Position numbers and translations under genes: made by a program. 64,000 bases of DNA from assembly GCA_041398225.1 (NCBI GenBank), contig JAWKVD010000007.1, positions 1 through 64,000 of the forward strand, in the 5' to 3' direction. Shown piece after piece: positions 32,465 to 40,868 of this stretch. The notes under the pieces were generated by a model that was given only the letters and a program-made list of their open reading frames with translations, ran no database searches and was not told the DNA's origin. Position 1 is the first letter of the stretch. Every line of letters starts with the position of its first letter. Source of the DNA: JAWKVD01 sp041398225 (lineage in GTDB: Bacteria; Pseudomonadota; Alphaproteobacteria; Caulobacterales; Hyphomonadaceae).

Positions 32465-32525
32465 AGGCTTGTGATTGCGTCTTGTGCACGAGGTCTTCTA
32501 ATGTCCGGTAACGCAATCCAAGCCT
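32465..32525. promoter_or_regulatory. Long inverted repeat between ccmH and the HtrA gene
   Basis: AGGCTTGTGATTGCGT (32465-32480) and ACGCAATCCAAGCCT (32511-32525) are near-perfect inverted copies, differing by one inserted T, with a 30-base spacer. The right arm ends about 48 bases before the protease ATG. It may be a dyad operator or an mRNA hairpin; the lack of a T run after it argues against a classical terminator. Confidence 0.6.
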
Positions 32526-32572
32526 AGAATAATCAAAGATTTGCCGTGTTTTCCATTTTTGAGAGCCTCAAG

Positions 32573-34096
32573 ATGACTTCAAGACGGACCCGCCGCCTGC
32601 AAGCCTGCGCCGCCGCCTTCGCCGCGGCGGTCGCCTGGAGTGCTGCGCCCGCTGCGGTCGCGCAGGTTCCCAAACCGATCTCGGTCTCGCCGCCGGCCGG
32701 CGCGCCGATGAGCTTCGCGGACCTGATCGACCGCGTCAGCCCCGCCGTGGTCAGCGTCTCGGTGACGACCGAGATCCATTCCCAGAATCAGGCCCGCCGG
32801 TTCAACCCGTTCCGCGGACTTCCCGGTTTCGACGAGTTCGACGATCAGTTCGAAGACGACGGCGACGACAGCGGGTCGCCCGAAACCGACGAAGAGGGCC
32901 GCGCGCTCGGCTCCGGCTTCTTCATCTCGCCGCAAGGCTACATCGTCACCAACAACCACGTGGTCGAGGACGCCCGCGAAGTCGTGGTCATCCTGAAGGA
33001 CGGCGACGAACTCGAAGCCGAGATTGTCGGCACCGACGAACAGACCGACCTCGCAGTGCTGAAGGTCAAGAAGAGCGGCTCCTACCCCTATGTCCAGTTC
33101 GCGGCCAAGGCGCGCCCGCGCGTCGGCGACTGGGTGGTTGCGGTGGGCAACCCGTTCGGCCTCGGCGGTACGGCGACGGCGGGCATCGTGTCGGCCGACG
33201 GCCGCAAGCTGAACAACGCCAGCTATAACGACTTCATCCAGGTCGACGCGCCGATCAACCGCGGCAACTCGGGCGGCCCCACCTTCAACCTGAAGGGCGA
33301 GGTGATCGGCGTGAACACGGCGATCTTCTCCGAGTCCGGCGGCAGCGTCGGCATCGGCTTCGCCATCGAAGCGGCGGCCGCCAAGAAGATCACCGATGCG
33401 CTGATCAAGGACGGCAAGGTCGAGCGCGGCTGGCTGGGCGTCGTGGTGCAAAGCCTCGACGACGGCCACGTGAACGCCTGGGGCCTGAAGTCCAAGAAGG
33501 GCGCTCTCGTCAGCCAGCTCACGGCGGGCGGACCGGCGGAAGCGGCCGGGTTGAAGCGCGAGGACATCATCCTCTCCGTCAACGACGAGGAGGTCGACGA
33601 CCATCGCGATCTCACCCGCAAGGTGGGCGGCCTGATCGCCGGCTCGCGCAACTCCTTCAAGGTTTTGCGTGACGGCAAGGAGCAAACCATCTGGGTCACG
33701 ATCGCGCGTCGCACCGAAAACCCGACCGCGCTTGAGCCCAACCCGCTGCGCGACGAGTTCGACATTCCCAAGACCAGCGCCGACGACGTCGAGGTGCTGG
33801 GCGGCACGGTGCGCTCGCTCACCGCCGAGCAAAGCAAGGCGTTCGCCGTCCCTGAAGGCGAGGGGCTGCTGGTCGTGACCGTCAAGAACCACGGAGAACT
33901 GGTCGACGCGGCGATCCTTCCGGGCGATGCGTTGCTCAGCGCCAACAAGGTGACGCTGAAGACGCCCAAGGACCTGCTGGATACGCTTGAATCGGCCAAG
34001 GCCGAGGGCAAGGAGAATGTCGTGCTGCTGGTGAGCTGCGGCGACCGCAGGCGCTGCGGCGACGCCACGTTCTTCCGGGCGGTGCCGTTGAAATAG
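32573..34096 (+). CDS. Periplasmic serine protease HtrA/DegP family
   Basis: A 507-residue exported protease with a signal peptide ending AAVAQ. Catalytic residues are visible: His in IVTNNHVVEDA, Asp in DEQTDLAVLKVK and Ser in INRGNSGGPTFN. Two PDZ domains follow (GWLGVVVQSLDDG; second about residues 390-490). The end CGDRRRCGDATFFRAVPLK carries two cysteines. The ATG at 32573 is preferred over GTG at 32546 because the signal peptide begins there. An acidic insert (FDDQFEDDGDDSGSPETDE) before the protease core fits the LA loop. It precedes a two-component pair that may sense envelope stress. Confidence 0.92.
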   Translation: MTSRRTRRLQACAAAFAAAVAWSAAPAAVAQVPKPISVSPPAGAPMSFADLIDRVSPAVVSVSVTTEIHSQNQARRFNPFRGLPGFDEFDDQFEDDGDDSGSPETDEEGRALGSGFFISPQGYIVTNNHVVEDAREVVVILKDGDELEAEIVGTDEQTDLAVLKVKKSGSYPYVQFAAKARPRVGDWVVAVGNPFGLGGTATAGIVSADGRKLNNASYNDFIQVDAPINRGNSGGPTFNLKGEVIGVNTAIFSESGGSVGIGFAIEAAAAKKITDALIKDGKVERGWLGVVVQSLDDGHVNAWGLKSKKGALVSQLTAGGPAEAAGLKREDIILSVNDEEVDDHRDLTRKVGGLIAGSRNSFKVLRDGKEQTIWVTIARRTENPTALEPNPLRDEFDIPKTSADDVEVLGGTVRSLTAEQSKAFAVPEGEGLLVVTVKNHGELVDAAILPGDALLSANKVTLKTPKDLLDTLESAKAEGKENVVLLVSCGDRRRCGDATFFRAVPLK

Positions 34097-34145
34097 TCGT
34101 TGAGAGGGTCGCGGGGGCGCTGCTGGTAGCCTGGAGATTAGACGT

Positions 34146-34817
34146 ATGCGAGTGCTCGTGATCGAGGATGATGCGGACGCAGCCGCCTTTGTGCAGCGCG
34201 TTCTGCAGGAGGCGGGACATGATGCGGATCATGCCGCTGACGGCGACGCCGGCCTGAACAAGGCGCGGACGGGCGAGTATGACGCGCTCGTCGTTGACCG
34301 CATGCTGCCTCAGATGGACGGGCTCACCCTGCTCAAGACCTATCGCGACGCGGGCGGACGCGCGCCGGCGCTGTTCCTTTCGGCGCTGGGCGAGGTCGAT
34401 CATCGCGTTGAAGGCCTGCAGGCCGGCGGCGACGACTATCTCGTCAAACCCTATGCGCCCAGCGAACTGGTCGCCCGCGTTGAAGCGCTGGGCCGCCGCA
34501 CGCCGTCAGACGGCCCGGCCACCCGCCTCAGCGCCGGCGGACTGGAGATGGATCTGCTTGCGCGCACGGTTCACCGCGACGGCAAGAAGATCGATCTTCA
34601 GCCGCGCGAGTTCCGCCTGCTGGAGTTTCTGTTGCGCCACGCCGGGCAGGTGGTCACGCGCACCATGCTGCTTGAGAAAGTGTGGGACTACCATTTCGAT
34701 CCTCAGACCAATGTGATCGACGTGCACGTGTCGCGTCTGCGCGGGAAAATCGACAAGGATTTCGATCGTCCTCTGCTGCACACCGTGCGCGGCGCAGGGT
34801 ATCGGCTTGAGGCATGA
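34146..34817 (+). CDS. OmpR-family response regulator
   Basis: A 223-residue regulator: receiver (MRVLVIEDDADAA, Asp in DALVVDRMLPQMDG, Lys in YLVKPYAPSE) and winged helix (LQPREFRLLEFLLRHAGQVVTRTMLLEKVWDYHFDPQTN). The sequence following the DNA-binding helix is typical of CusR/CopR/QseB-like members. It overlaps its kinase gene by ATGA and lies 49 bases behind the protease gene, so the three may be one stress operon. Confidence 0.9.
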   Translation: MRVLVIEDDADAAAFVQRVLQEAGHDADHAADGDAGLNKARTGEYDALVVDRMLPQMDGLTLLKTYRDAGGRAPALFLSALGEVDHRVEGLQAGGDDYLVKPYAPSELVARVEALGRRTPSDGPATRLSAGGLEMDLLARTVHRDGKKIDLQPREFRLLEFLLRHAGQVVTRTMLLEKVWDYHFDPQTNVIDVHVSRLRGKIDKDFDRPLLHTVRGAGYRLEA

Positions 34818-36211
34818 AACTCGGGCGTTTGCCGGCGCTTGTCCGGACGACCACATTCCGGCTGGCGCTGGTACACGCCTCGATCTTCATCCTCTTCACC
34901 GCCTCGCTTCTGACCTATCTCTATTTCGAGACCACGGGCCGGCTGGACCTTCAGGCGGAGAATGAGCTCAACGCCGAGTTTCAGGAGCTGTCCACGGCCT
35001 ATCGAAGCGGGGGGTTCGACCGGCTGAACCAGGCCGTGTTCGAACGCTCCTCCGCGACCGGAAAGTTCTTCTATCTGCTGCAGGATGCGGATGGCCGGCG
35101 TGCGTCCGGCGATTTCAACATGCTGCCGATTTCGCCGCCTGAGTCCGGTCAGGTGGTCGAGGTGAAGTTCAACTACGACGCGCGCGCGCCCGGCGGCGGC
35201 GAAGCGCGCCGGTCCGCCGAAGGCCGCGTCTCGCGCCTGTCCGGCGGCGGCGTGTTGATGGTCGCATATGATCTGGCCGAACTCGGCGAGATGAACCGGC
35301 GCATTCTCGCCGTCGTCGTCCGCTCGGCGCTTGTCGGTCTCGGCCTGTCGTTGATCGGCGGCCTGGTGATCTCACGTTCGGCGGCGCAGCGGGCGGAATC
35401 CCTTGCGCGTCTCACGGAAGACGTGATGGGCGGCGACCTGACGCGCCGGGCCGCGGTGGTCGGCTCGGGCGACGAATTCGACCGGCTGGCGATCCAGATC
35501 AACGCCATGTTGTCGAAACTGGAACGTCTGGTCGTCTCGTCCCGTTCGGCCGGCGACGCCATCGCGCATGATCTCCGGTCTCCGCTCACGCGCTTGCGCA
35601 ACCGGCTTGAGGGCGCGCTGTCCGAGGGCACGGTGGAAGGCGCGCGCGATGCGCTGGCGAGATCGATCGAGGAGATCGACGACGTGCTCGGCACGTTCAA
35701 CGCCATCCTGCGCCTGTCGCGCGTGCAGGCCGGCGCCACCGGCTCCTTCCGCCGCCTCAACGCCTCTGGCGTCACCGACGAACTCGCGGAGCTGTACCAG
35801 CCGGTATGCGAGGAGGTGGGGCTCGGCTTCTCTTACGCGTACGAACCCGAACTGTTCGTTCAGGCCGACCGCGATCTCGTGGCGCAGGCGATGGCAAACC
35901 TCATGGACAATGCGGTGAAGTACACGCCCGAGGGCGGGGCCATACGCCTGCTCGCCCGCCGTACGCCTCGCGGCGAGGTCGCCCTGACTGTTGTGGACTC
36001 CGGCCCCGGCATCCCCGAAGCGGATCGGGAACGCGCCGTCGAGCGCTTCGCGCGGCTGGAACAGTCGCGGTCCAAGCCGGGCAGCGGTCTGGGGCTCAGT
36101 CTGGCGGCGGCCGTCGCAGAAGCGCATCACGGGCGCCTCGAACTGGCGGATGGCGATGCGGGCCCGCATGGCGCGGGCCTTTCCGTGTCGCTGGTTCTCC
36201 CGCCCGCATAA
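34814..36211 (+). CDS. Sensor histidine kinase
   Basis: A 465-residue inner-membrane kinase with two membrane segments (about residues 13-36 and 165-185) around a 125-residue periplasmic domain, HAMP (SLARLTEDVMGGDLTRRA), phosphoacceptor His in AIAHDLRSPLTRLRNRLE, and ATPase boxes MANLMDNAVKYTPEGG, VVDSGPGIPEADR and GSGLGLSLA. The partner is the regulator just upstream. The signal is not evident from sequence. Confidence 0.9.
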   Translation: MKLGRLPALVRTTTFRLALVHASIFILFTASLLTYLYFETTGRLDLQAENELNAEFQELSTAYRSGGFDRLNQAVFERSSATGKFFYLLQDADGRRASGDFNMLPISPPESGQVVEVKFNYDARAPGGGEARRSAEGRVSRLSGGGVLMVAYDLAELGEMNRRILAVVVRSALVGLGLSLIGGLVISRSAAQRAESLARLTEDVMGGDLTRRAAVVGSGDEFDRLAIQINAMLSKLERLVVSSRSAGDAIAHDLRSPLTRLRNRLEGALSEGTVEGARDALARSIEEIDDVLGTFNAILRLSRVQAGATGSFRRLNASGVTDELAELYQPVCEEVGLGFSYAYEPELFVQADRDLVAQAMANLMDNAVKYTPEGGAIRLLARRTPRGEVALTVVDSGPGIPEADRERAVERFARLEQSRSKPGSGLGLSLAAAVAEAHHGRLELADGDAGPHGAGLSVSLVLPPA

Positions 36212-36261
36212 GCCGACGCCCGCCCTGTGCAGCGGCGCGGGGTTTGGCTAGGGTCCGCGCC

Positions 36262-39078
36262 ATGCCGATCGCCCTCGATTCCCTGTCGCTTGGTCCCGTC
36301 TGCGAAGGCGGTTGTTCGCCGGCCGATGCGCTGGGCCTCGCGTCCGAGCACTCGCCCTATCTTGCGCGAATGCTGTTGCGGCATGGCGACCTGACCGACG
36401 CGCTGCGCTCCGATGGAGCGGATGCCTGCGTCGCGCGCGAGCTTGATCACATCCGAAATCTCCCCCCTGAAACAACACTGGCCGACGCCATGCGCGAGAT
36501 GCGCCTCGCCAAGGAGCGCGCCCACGCCGCCATTGCGTCCGCCGACCTTTCCGGCGTCTGGTCTGTCGATCAGGTGATCGGGGCGATCACGGATCTTGCC
36601 GACGCCTCGGTTCAAACGGCTCTGAGAGTTGCGCTTCTCGACTGCGCGCGGCGCGGCCAGATGACGGGCGTGACCGAGCAGGGCGATCTGCCGGGTCTGT
36701 TCATTCTCGCCATGGGCAAGATGGGCGCGAGGGAGCTGAACTACTCAAGCGACGTCGATCTCGTGGTCCTGTTCGATCTCGATCGCCTGCCGGATCCGGT
36801 CCCCCAAACGAAAGAGCGCATGACGCGCCTCGCGCAGCTTCTGGTGCGGGTTCTCGAGGAACGCACGGTGGACGGCTACGTCTTCCGCACCGATCTGCGT
36901 CTTCGTCCGGACCCGGGCTCCACCAGTCCGGCCGTCTCCACCCAGTTTGCAACCTCCTACTATGAGAGCGTCGGACAGAACTGGGAGCGTATGGCGCACA
37001 TCAAGGCGCGCGTTTGCGCCGGCGACGCCGAAGCGGGGAGCGCCTATCTCGCCGAGCTGGAGCCGTATATCTGGCGCCGGCACCTCGACTACTGGGCCAT
37101 CGCCGACATTCATTCCATCAAGCGGCAGATCCACGCCCACGGCGGACACGCCGATCTCGCCTCTCCGCAATTCGACGTGAAGCTCGGGCGCGGCGGCGTC
37201 CGCGAGATCGAGTTCTTCGTTCAGGTGCAACAGCTCATCCTTGGCGGGCGCAGCCCCGAACTGCGCGCGCCGGCGACCAAGGAGGCGCTGGCCCGCATGG
37301 CCGACGCCGGCGTCGTGGCGCGCGACGTGGCGAGCGATCTTCACACCGCTTACGATTTTCTGCGGTCGCTCGAACACCGCATCCAGATGATCAATGACGA
37401 GCAGACGCACATGCTGACGGCTCGGCCCGAAGCGCGCGCGCCGGTTGCGAGCCTGTGCGGCTATCGCGACACCGGCGTCTTCGAGGCCGATATCTCGCGC
37501 GTGCGTTCCCGCGTTCATGGCGTCTATTCGGAGCTGTTCGCGCAGGAAGAACGGATTTCCGGCGAGACCGGCAACCTGGTCTTCACAGGCGTCGACGAGG
37601 ACCCCGGAACCGTGGCCACGCTGGCCGAAATGGGCTTCTCCGATCCGTCCCGGATCATCCGCACCCTCCAGAACTGGCACCGTGGCGGCGTTTCGGCCAC
37701 GCGCAGCGCGCGCGGTCGCCAGATACTGACCACCCTCGGTCCGCGCCTGCTTGAAGTGATGTCGGAGACCGGCGAACCGGATGTTGCGTTTGACCGGTTC
37801 GCCGATTTCTTCAGCCGTCTCACCGCCGGCGTGCAGGTGATGTCGCTGATGATGGCCGAGCCGACGCTCGCGCACGATCTGATCGAGACCATGGCGTTCG
37901 CGCCCAAGCTGGCGACCGATCTCGCTCGCCGCCCCGCGCTTCTGGACGCCATGCTCGATCGCGACTTCCTCACCCCGGCGGATCAGTCGGAAGCGGGCGT
38001 GCGCGAGGCGGACCTGCGCCGCCGGTTGAAGGGGTGCGCGACCTTCGAGGAAAAGCTGAACGAGGCGCGCCGCTTCCACCGGGAAGAGGCGTTCCGCATC
38101 GGCTATCAACTCCTGCGCCGGATCATTCAGGCCCCGGGCGCGGGCGCGGCCTACGCCGATCTCGCCGACGCTTGCGTGCGCGGGCTGGCCGACGCCGCCG
38201 AAACCGAGGTGACCTCCAAATTCGGCGGCGAGGTCGGCCGCTGGGCGGTCTGCGCGCTCGGCAAGTTCGGCGGGCGCGAACTGACCGCCACCTCGGATCT
38301 CGACCTGATGCTGGTCTATGTGCCGGGCGCGGATGGTCCTTCGCCGCTGGCCGCGCGGTTTGTGCAGCGCCTTGTCGCGGCCTTGTCGGCGCCCACCGAG
38401 GAGGGGGCGCTCTACGAGGTGGACATGCAGCTGCGCCCGTCGGGCAAGGCCGGCCCCATCGCGGTCACACTCGAATCCTTCCGCTCCTACTACGACAAGG
38501 AAGCCTGGACCTGGGAGTTCATGGCGTTGACGCGCCTGCGTCCGGTGGCGGGCGATCCCGCTCTGATGCAGGAGATCGGCGAGGCGGTTCAACAGGCGCT
38601 GCAGCGCAAGAGCGCCGATCCCAAAATCACCGAAGACGTGCTGGATATGCGTCGCCGTCTCGCCCGCGATCGCGCGGCGTCCTCAATCTGGGACCTGAAG
38701 CTGACGCCCGGCGGCGTGATGGACATCGAGTTCGTCGTCCAGCACGCGCTGCTTCTGAACGCCGGCGCCCATCCCGAAGTGTTGAGCGGGTCGACCCCCG
38801 GCGCGCTCGCGGCGCTGGGGGCGGCCAGCCTGATGACGCCGGGCGACGTTGAAATCCTTCAGGCCGCGCTTTCCTTCCAGCTCGATCTCCAGCAGGCGCT
38901 TCGCATCGCCGTGGGCGATCGCTTCGATCCTGCGACCGCTTCGCAAGGCATGAAGACCTGGGTCGCCTCGATGATGGCGCTGGAGAGCTTTGAAGCTGCG
39001 GAAGAAACCCTGCGCGCACACCAGTCGGCCGCCGCCGCCGTCCGTGACCGCCGGATTGGCGCGATCACCGAGGCGTAA
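36262..39078 (+). CDS. glnE: Glutamine synthetase adenylyltransferase/deadenylase
   Basis: A 938-residue bifunctional enzyme that adds and removes AMP on glutamine synthetase according to nitrogen state. Two nucleotidyltransferase domains are present: the N-terminal deadenylase with GKMGARELNYSSDVDLVVLFD and the C-terminal adenylylase with LGKFGGRELTATSDLDLMLVY. LGRGGVREIEFFVQVQQLI and LTPGGVMDIEFVVQHALL end the respective halves. Length matches the family. It starts 50 bases after the kinase gene; the ATG at 36262 gives the usual N terminus. Confidence 0.95.
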   Translation: MPIALDSLSLGPVCEGGCSPADALGLASEHSPYLARMLLRHGDLTDALRSDGADACVARELDHIRNLPPETTLADAMREMRLAKERAHAAIASADLSGVWSVDQVIGAITDLADASVQTALRVALLDCARRGQMTGVTEQGDLPGLFILAMGKMGARELNYSSDVDLVVLFDLDRLPDPVPQTKERMTRLAQLLVRVLEERTVDGYVFRTDLRLRPDPGSTSPAVSTQFATSYYESVGQNWERMAHIKARVCAGDAEAGSAYLAELEPYIWRRHLDYWAIADIHSIKRQIHAHGGHADLASPQFDVKLGRGGVREIEFFVQVQQLILGGRSPELRAPATKEALARMADAGVVARDVASDLHTAYDFLRSLEHRIQMINDEQTHMLTARPEARAPVASLCGYRDTGVFEADISRVRSRVHGVYSELFAQEERISGETGNLVFTGVDEDPGTVATLAEMGFSDPSRIIRTLQNWHRGGVSATRSARGRQILTTLGPRLLEVMSETGEPDVAFDRFADFFSRLTAGVQVMSLMMAEPTLAHDLIETMAFAPKLATDLARRPALLDAMLDRDFLTPADQSEAGVREADLRRRLKGCATFEEKLNEARRFHREEAFRIGYQLLRRIIQAPGAGAAYADLADACVRGLADAAETEVTSKFGGEVGRWAVCALGKFGGRELTATSDLDLMLVYVPGADGPSPLAARFVQRLVAALSAPTEEGALYEVDMQLRPSGKAGPIAVTLESFRSYYDKEAWTWEFMALTRLRPVAGDPALMQEIGEAVQQALQRKSADPKITEDVLDMRRRLARDRAASSIWDLKLTPGGVMDIEFVVQHALLLNAGAHPEVLSGSTPGALAALGAASLMTPGDVEILQAALSFQLDLQQALRIAVGDRFDPATASQGMKTWVASMMALESFEAAEETLRAHQSAAAAVRDRRIGAITEA

Positions 39079-39209
39079 TCCAGCCTGGACCCGTTCGTCG
39101 CAGATTGACGCTCGGCAAAGCGGCGCCGGGGGTGCATAATAGGCTGAATAACACGCTGCCCGTCCATGTTGGCGGGCGCCGCGATCCTTAGGGAGCAGTC
39201 TGGCGCGTC

Positions 39210-39776
39210 ATGCGGGATCCGGACGAAGTGCTGGTTAGCCGTATCGGCCAGGGCGACAAACGCGCCGCCACCGAGCTGGTGCGTCGCCATTTGCCGAAAA
39301 TGGTCGCCGTCGCACGCCGCATGCTGGGAGACGCCGCCGAGGCGGAGGACGTCGCGCAGGAGGTGTTCCTGCGGGTGTGGAAACACGCGGCGACCTGGAC
39401 CCCCGGACAGGCGAAGTTCGAGACCTGGATGCACCGGGTCGCCATGAATCTCTGCCTCGACCGCCTGCGCCGGTCCGGCCGCAACGCCGGAGAGGTCTCG
39501 CCCGAAACGCCGGATCTCAAGGCCTCGGCCACCCGTGATCTGGAGGAAAAACAGCGCTCGGCCCGGGTCCACGAGGCCATCCTCGAGCTTCCCGAGCGTC
39601 AACGGGCCGCGCTGGCGCTTTGTTACTTTCAGGAGAAGTCCAACATCGAAGCGGCGGATATCCTGGAGATCAGCGTTGAAGCCCTAGAGAGCTTGTTGGC
39701 GCGAGCTCGGCGGAGCCTGAAAGCAAGACTGGCGTCCGATCGTGCCGACCTGCTTAGCGGACTCGAGACAGGCTGA
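39210..39776 (+). CDS. ECF-type RNA polymerase sigma factor
   Basis: A 188-residue sigma-70 family factor. Region 2 is seen in AEAEDVAQEVFLRVWKHAATWTPGQAKFETWMHRVAMNLCLD and region 4 in LELPERQRAALALCYFQEKSNIEAADILEISVEALESLLARARRSLKARL. The linker is short. Directly behind lie a membrane protein and a periplasmic protein, the usual layout of a sigma factor with its restraining partners. A 131-base leader separates it from glnE. Confidence 0.9.
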   Translation: MRDPDEVLVSRIGQGDKRAATELVRRHLPKMVAVARRMLGDAAEAEDVAQEVFLRVWKHAATWTPGQAKFETWMHRVAMNLCLDRLRRSGRNAGEVSPETPDLKASATRDLEEKQRSARVHEAILELPERQRAALALCYFQEKSNIEAADILEISVEALESLLARARRSLKARLASDRADLLSGLETG

Positions 39777-39787
39777 GGTTCGGATTC

Positions 39788-40258
39788 ATGCAGGAATCCC
39801 GATTCTTCCAATTGCTGGCGGCCTACGGGGCGGACCTGTCCAGGTGGCCCCCGGCGGAACGCCGCGCCGCGGAGGCGCTTTTGAAATCCGGTCCCCATCG
39901 CCTGCGCGATGTCTGGGACAGCGAACGCGCGTTCGATCGTCTGCTCGGCCTTGAAAACGAGCATGTCATGACCGCCTCGGAACAGCGGCGGCTGGAAATG
40001 CGCGTCATGGCGAGCTTCCCGCAGCGCAACTGGAACGTGGCGGCCTTCATTCCGCACATGCCGGCCAGGGTCTCGGCGCAGCAATGGCTGACCGGCGGCG
40101 CCTTGGCGGCCTGTCTCGCTTTCGGCGTGTTCATGGGCGCGATGACGGGCGGCGTGTCGCCGAACGATGAATACGCCGACATGCTCTCGCTGAGCGGCGC
40201 AGGGGCTGGGGCCATGTTTCTGTCCGTGCTGGACGAGCATGTTGTGGACGCGGAGTGA
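39788..40258 (+). CDS. Probable membrane anti-sigma factor
   Basis: A 156-residue protein beginning 11 bases after the sigma gene. The cytoplasmic N-terminal half contains FFQLLAAYGADLSRWPPAERRAAEALL, a motif common to small proteins following alphaproteobacterial ECF genes. One membrane segment (WLTGGALAACLAFGVFMGAMTG) follows, then a short periplasmic tail. It has no recognisable zinc anti-sigma motif. The anti-sigma role is inferred from position and topology. Confidence 0.65.
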   Translation: MQESRFFQLLAAYGADLSRWPPAERRAAEALLKSGPHRLRDVWDSERAFDRLLGLENEHVMTASEQRRLEMRVMASFPQRNWNVAAFIPHMPARVSAQQWLTGGALAACLAFGVFMGAMTGGVSPNDEYADMLSLSGAGAGAMFLSVLDEHVVDAE

Positions 40259-40848
40259 GCTTGAAGACGGCATCCTGGGTACTGATTGGCTCGGTCGCGC
40301 TTAACCTCGCCCTGCTGGGGGTCGTGGGCGGCCGGATGCTGGGCGGTCGCGCCTCCGAGCACAAGGCCGACATGCAGTTCGAGCGCTACGGGCCGACATC
40401 GGATGTGGTCAAGGCGGCGTGGGACCAGCTCCCGTCGGAAGATCGCGCCCAGCTCAGCGCCGAGCTGAAGCAGCAATGGGCGTCCATGGAGCCCGACCGC
40501 AAGCTGTTGAAGCAGGCCGGGCAGGCGGTCTACGACGCCGCGTTCAGCGAACCGTTCGACGAGAACCGCCTTCGCGACGCCGTCACCGTGTTCCAGAGCC
40601 GTGAAGCGCGCATGCAGCAGGCGGCCGAAGACATCCTGATCGCGCACCTCAGCAAGATGCCGCCGGTGGCGCGCGCGACCGCGGCCGTTGGGCTGCTCAC
40701 CCCGTTCAACGCGCGCGTGCAGCGCGTCGACAGCAGCGGCAAGCAGGCGCCCGGCGTCGCGACTCCGGACCGGATGATGAACTCCGGCGGTTCGGGAAGC
40801 GTCGGCCGCATCGGCGAGACCGGTCCGTCGCGTCAGGCCCTCGACTGA
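40255..40848 (+). CDS. Periplasmic heavy-metal-sensor-like protein
   Basis: A 197-residue protein with an N-terminal membrane anchor (SWVLIGSVALNLALLGVVGG) and a helical periplasmic domain (LPSEDRAQLSAELKQQWASM, VTVFQSREARMQQAAEDILIAHL). Layout and helices resemble the CpxP/CnrX-like metal-resistance group, which sense metal or misfolded protein and signal to an ECF factor. The gene starts at GTG, overlapping the previous stop. Together with the two upstream genes it forms a plausible envelope-sensing ECF unit. Confidence 0.65.
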   Translation: MSLKTASWVLIGSVALNLALLGVVGGRMLGGRASEHKADMQFERYGPTSDVVKAAWDQLPSEDRAQLSAELKQQWASMEPDRKLLKQAGQAVYDAAFSEPFDENRLRDAVTVFQSREARMQQAAEDILIAHLSKMPPVARATAAVGLLTPFNARVQRVDSSGKQAPGVATPDRMMNSGGSGSVGRIGETGPSRQALD

Positions 40849-40868
40849 TCCTGCGATACGTCTGAAAG

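Noticed and set aside
36745..38592. A 615-codon minus-strand frame opposite glnE
   Set aside because: It is antisense to the conserved catalytic domains of GlnE; its translation looks like low-complexity Arg/Ala/Gly sequence.
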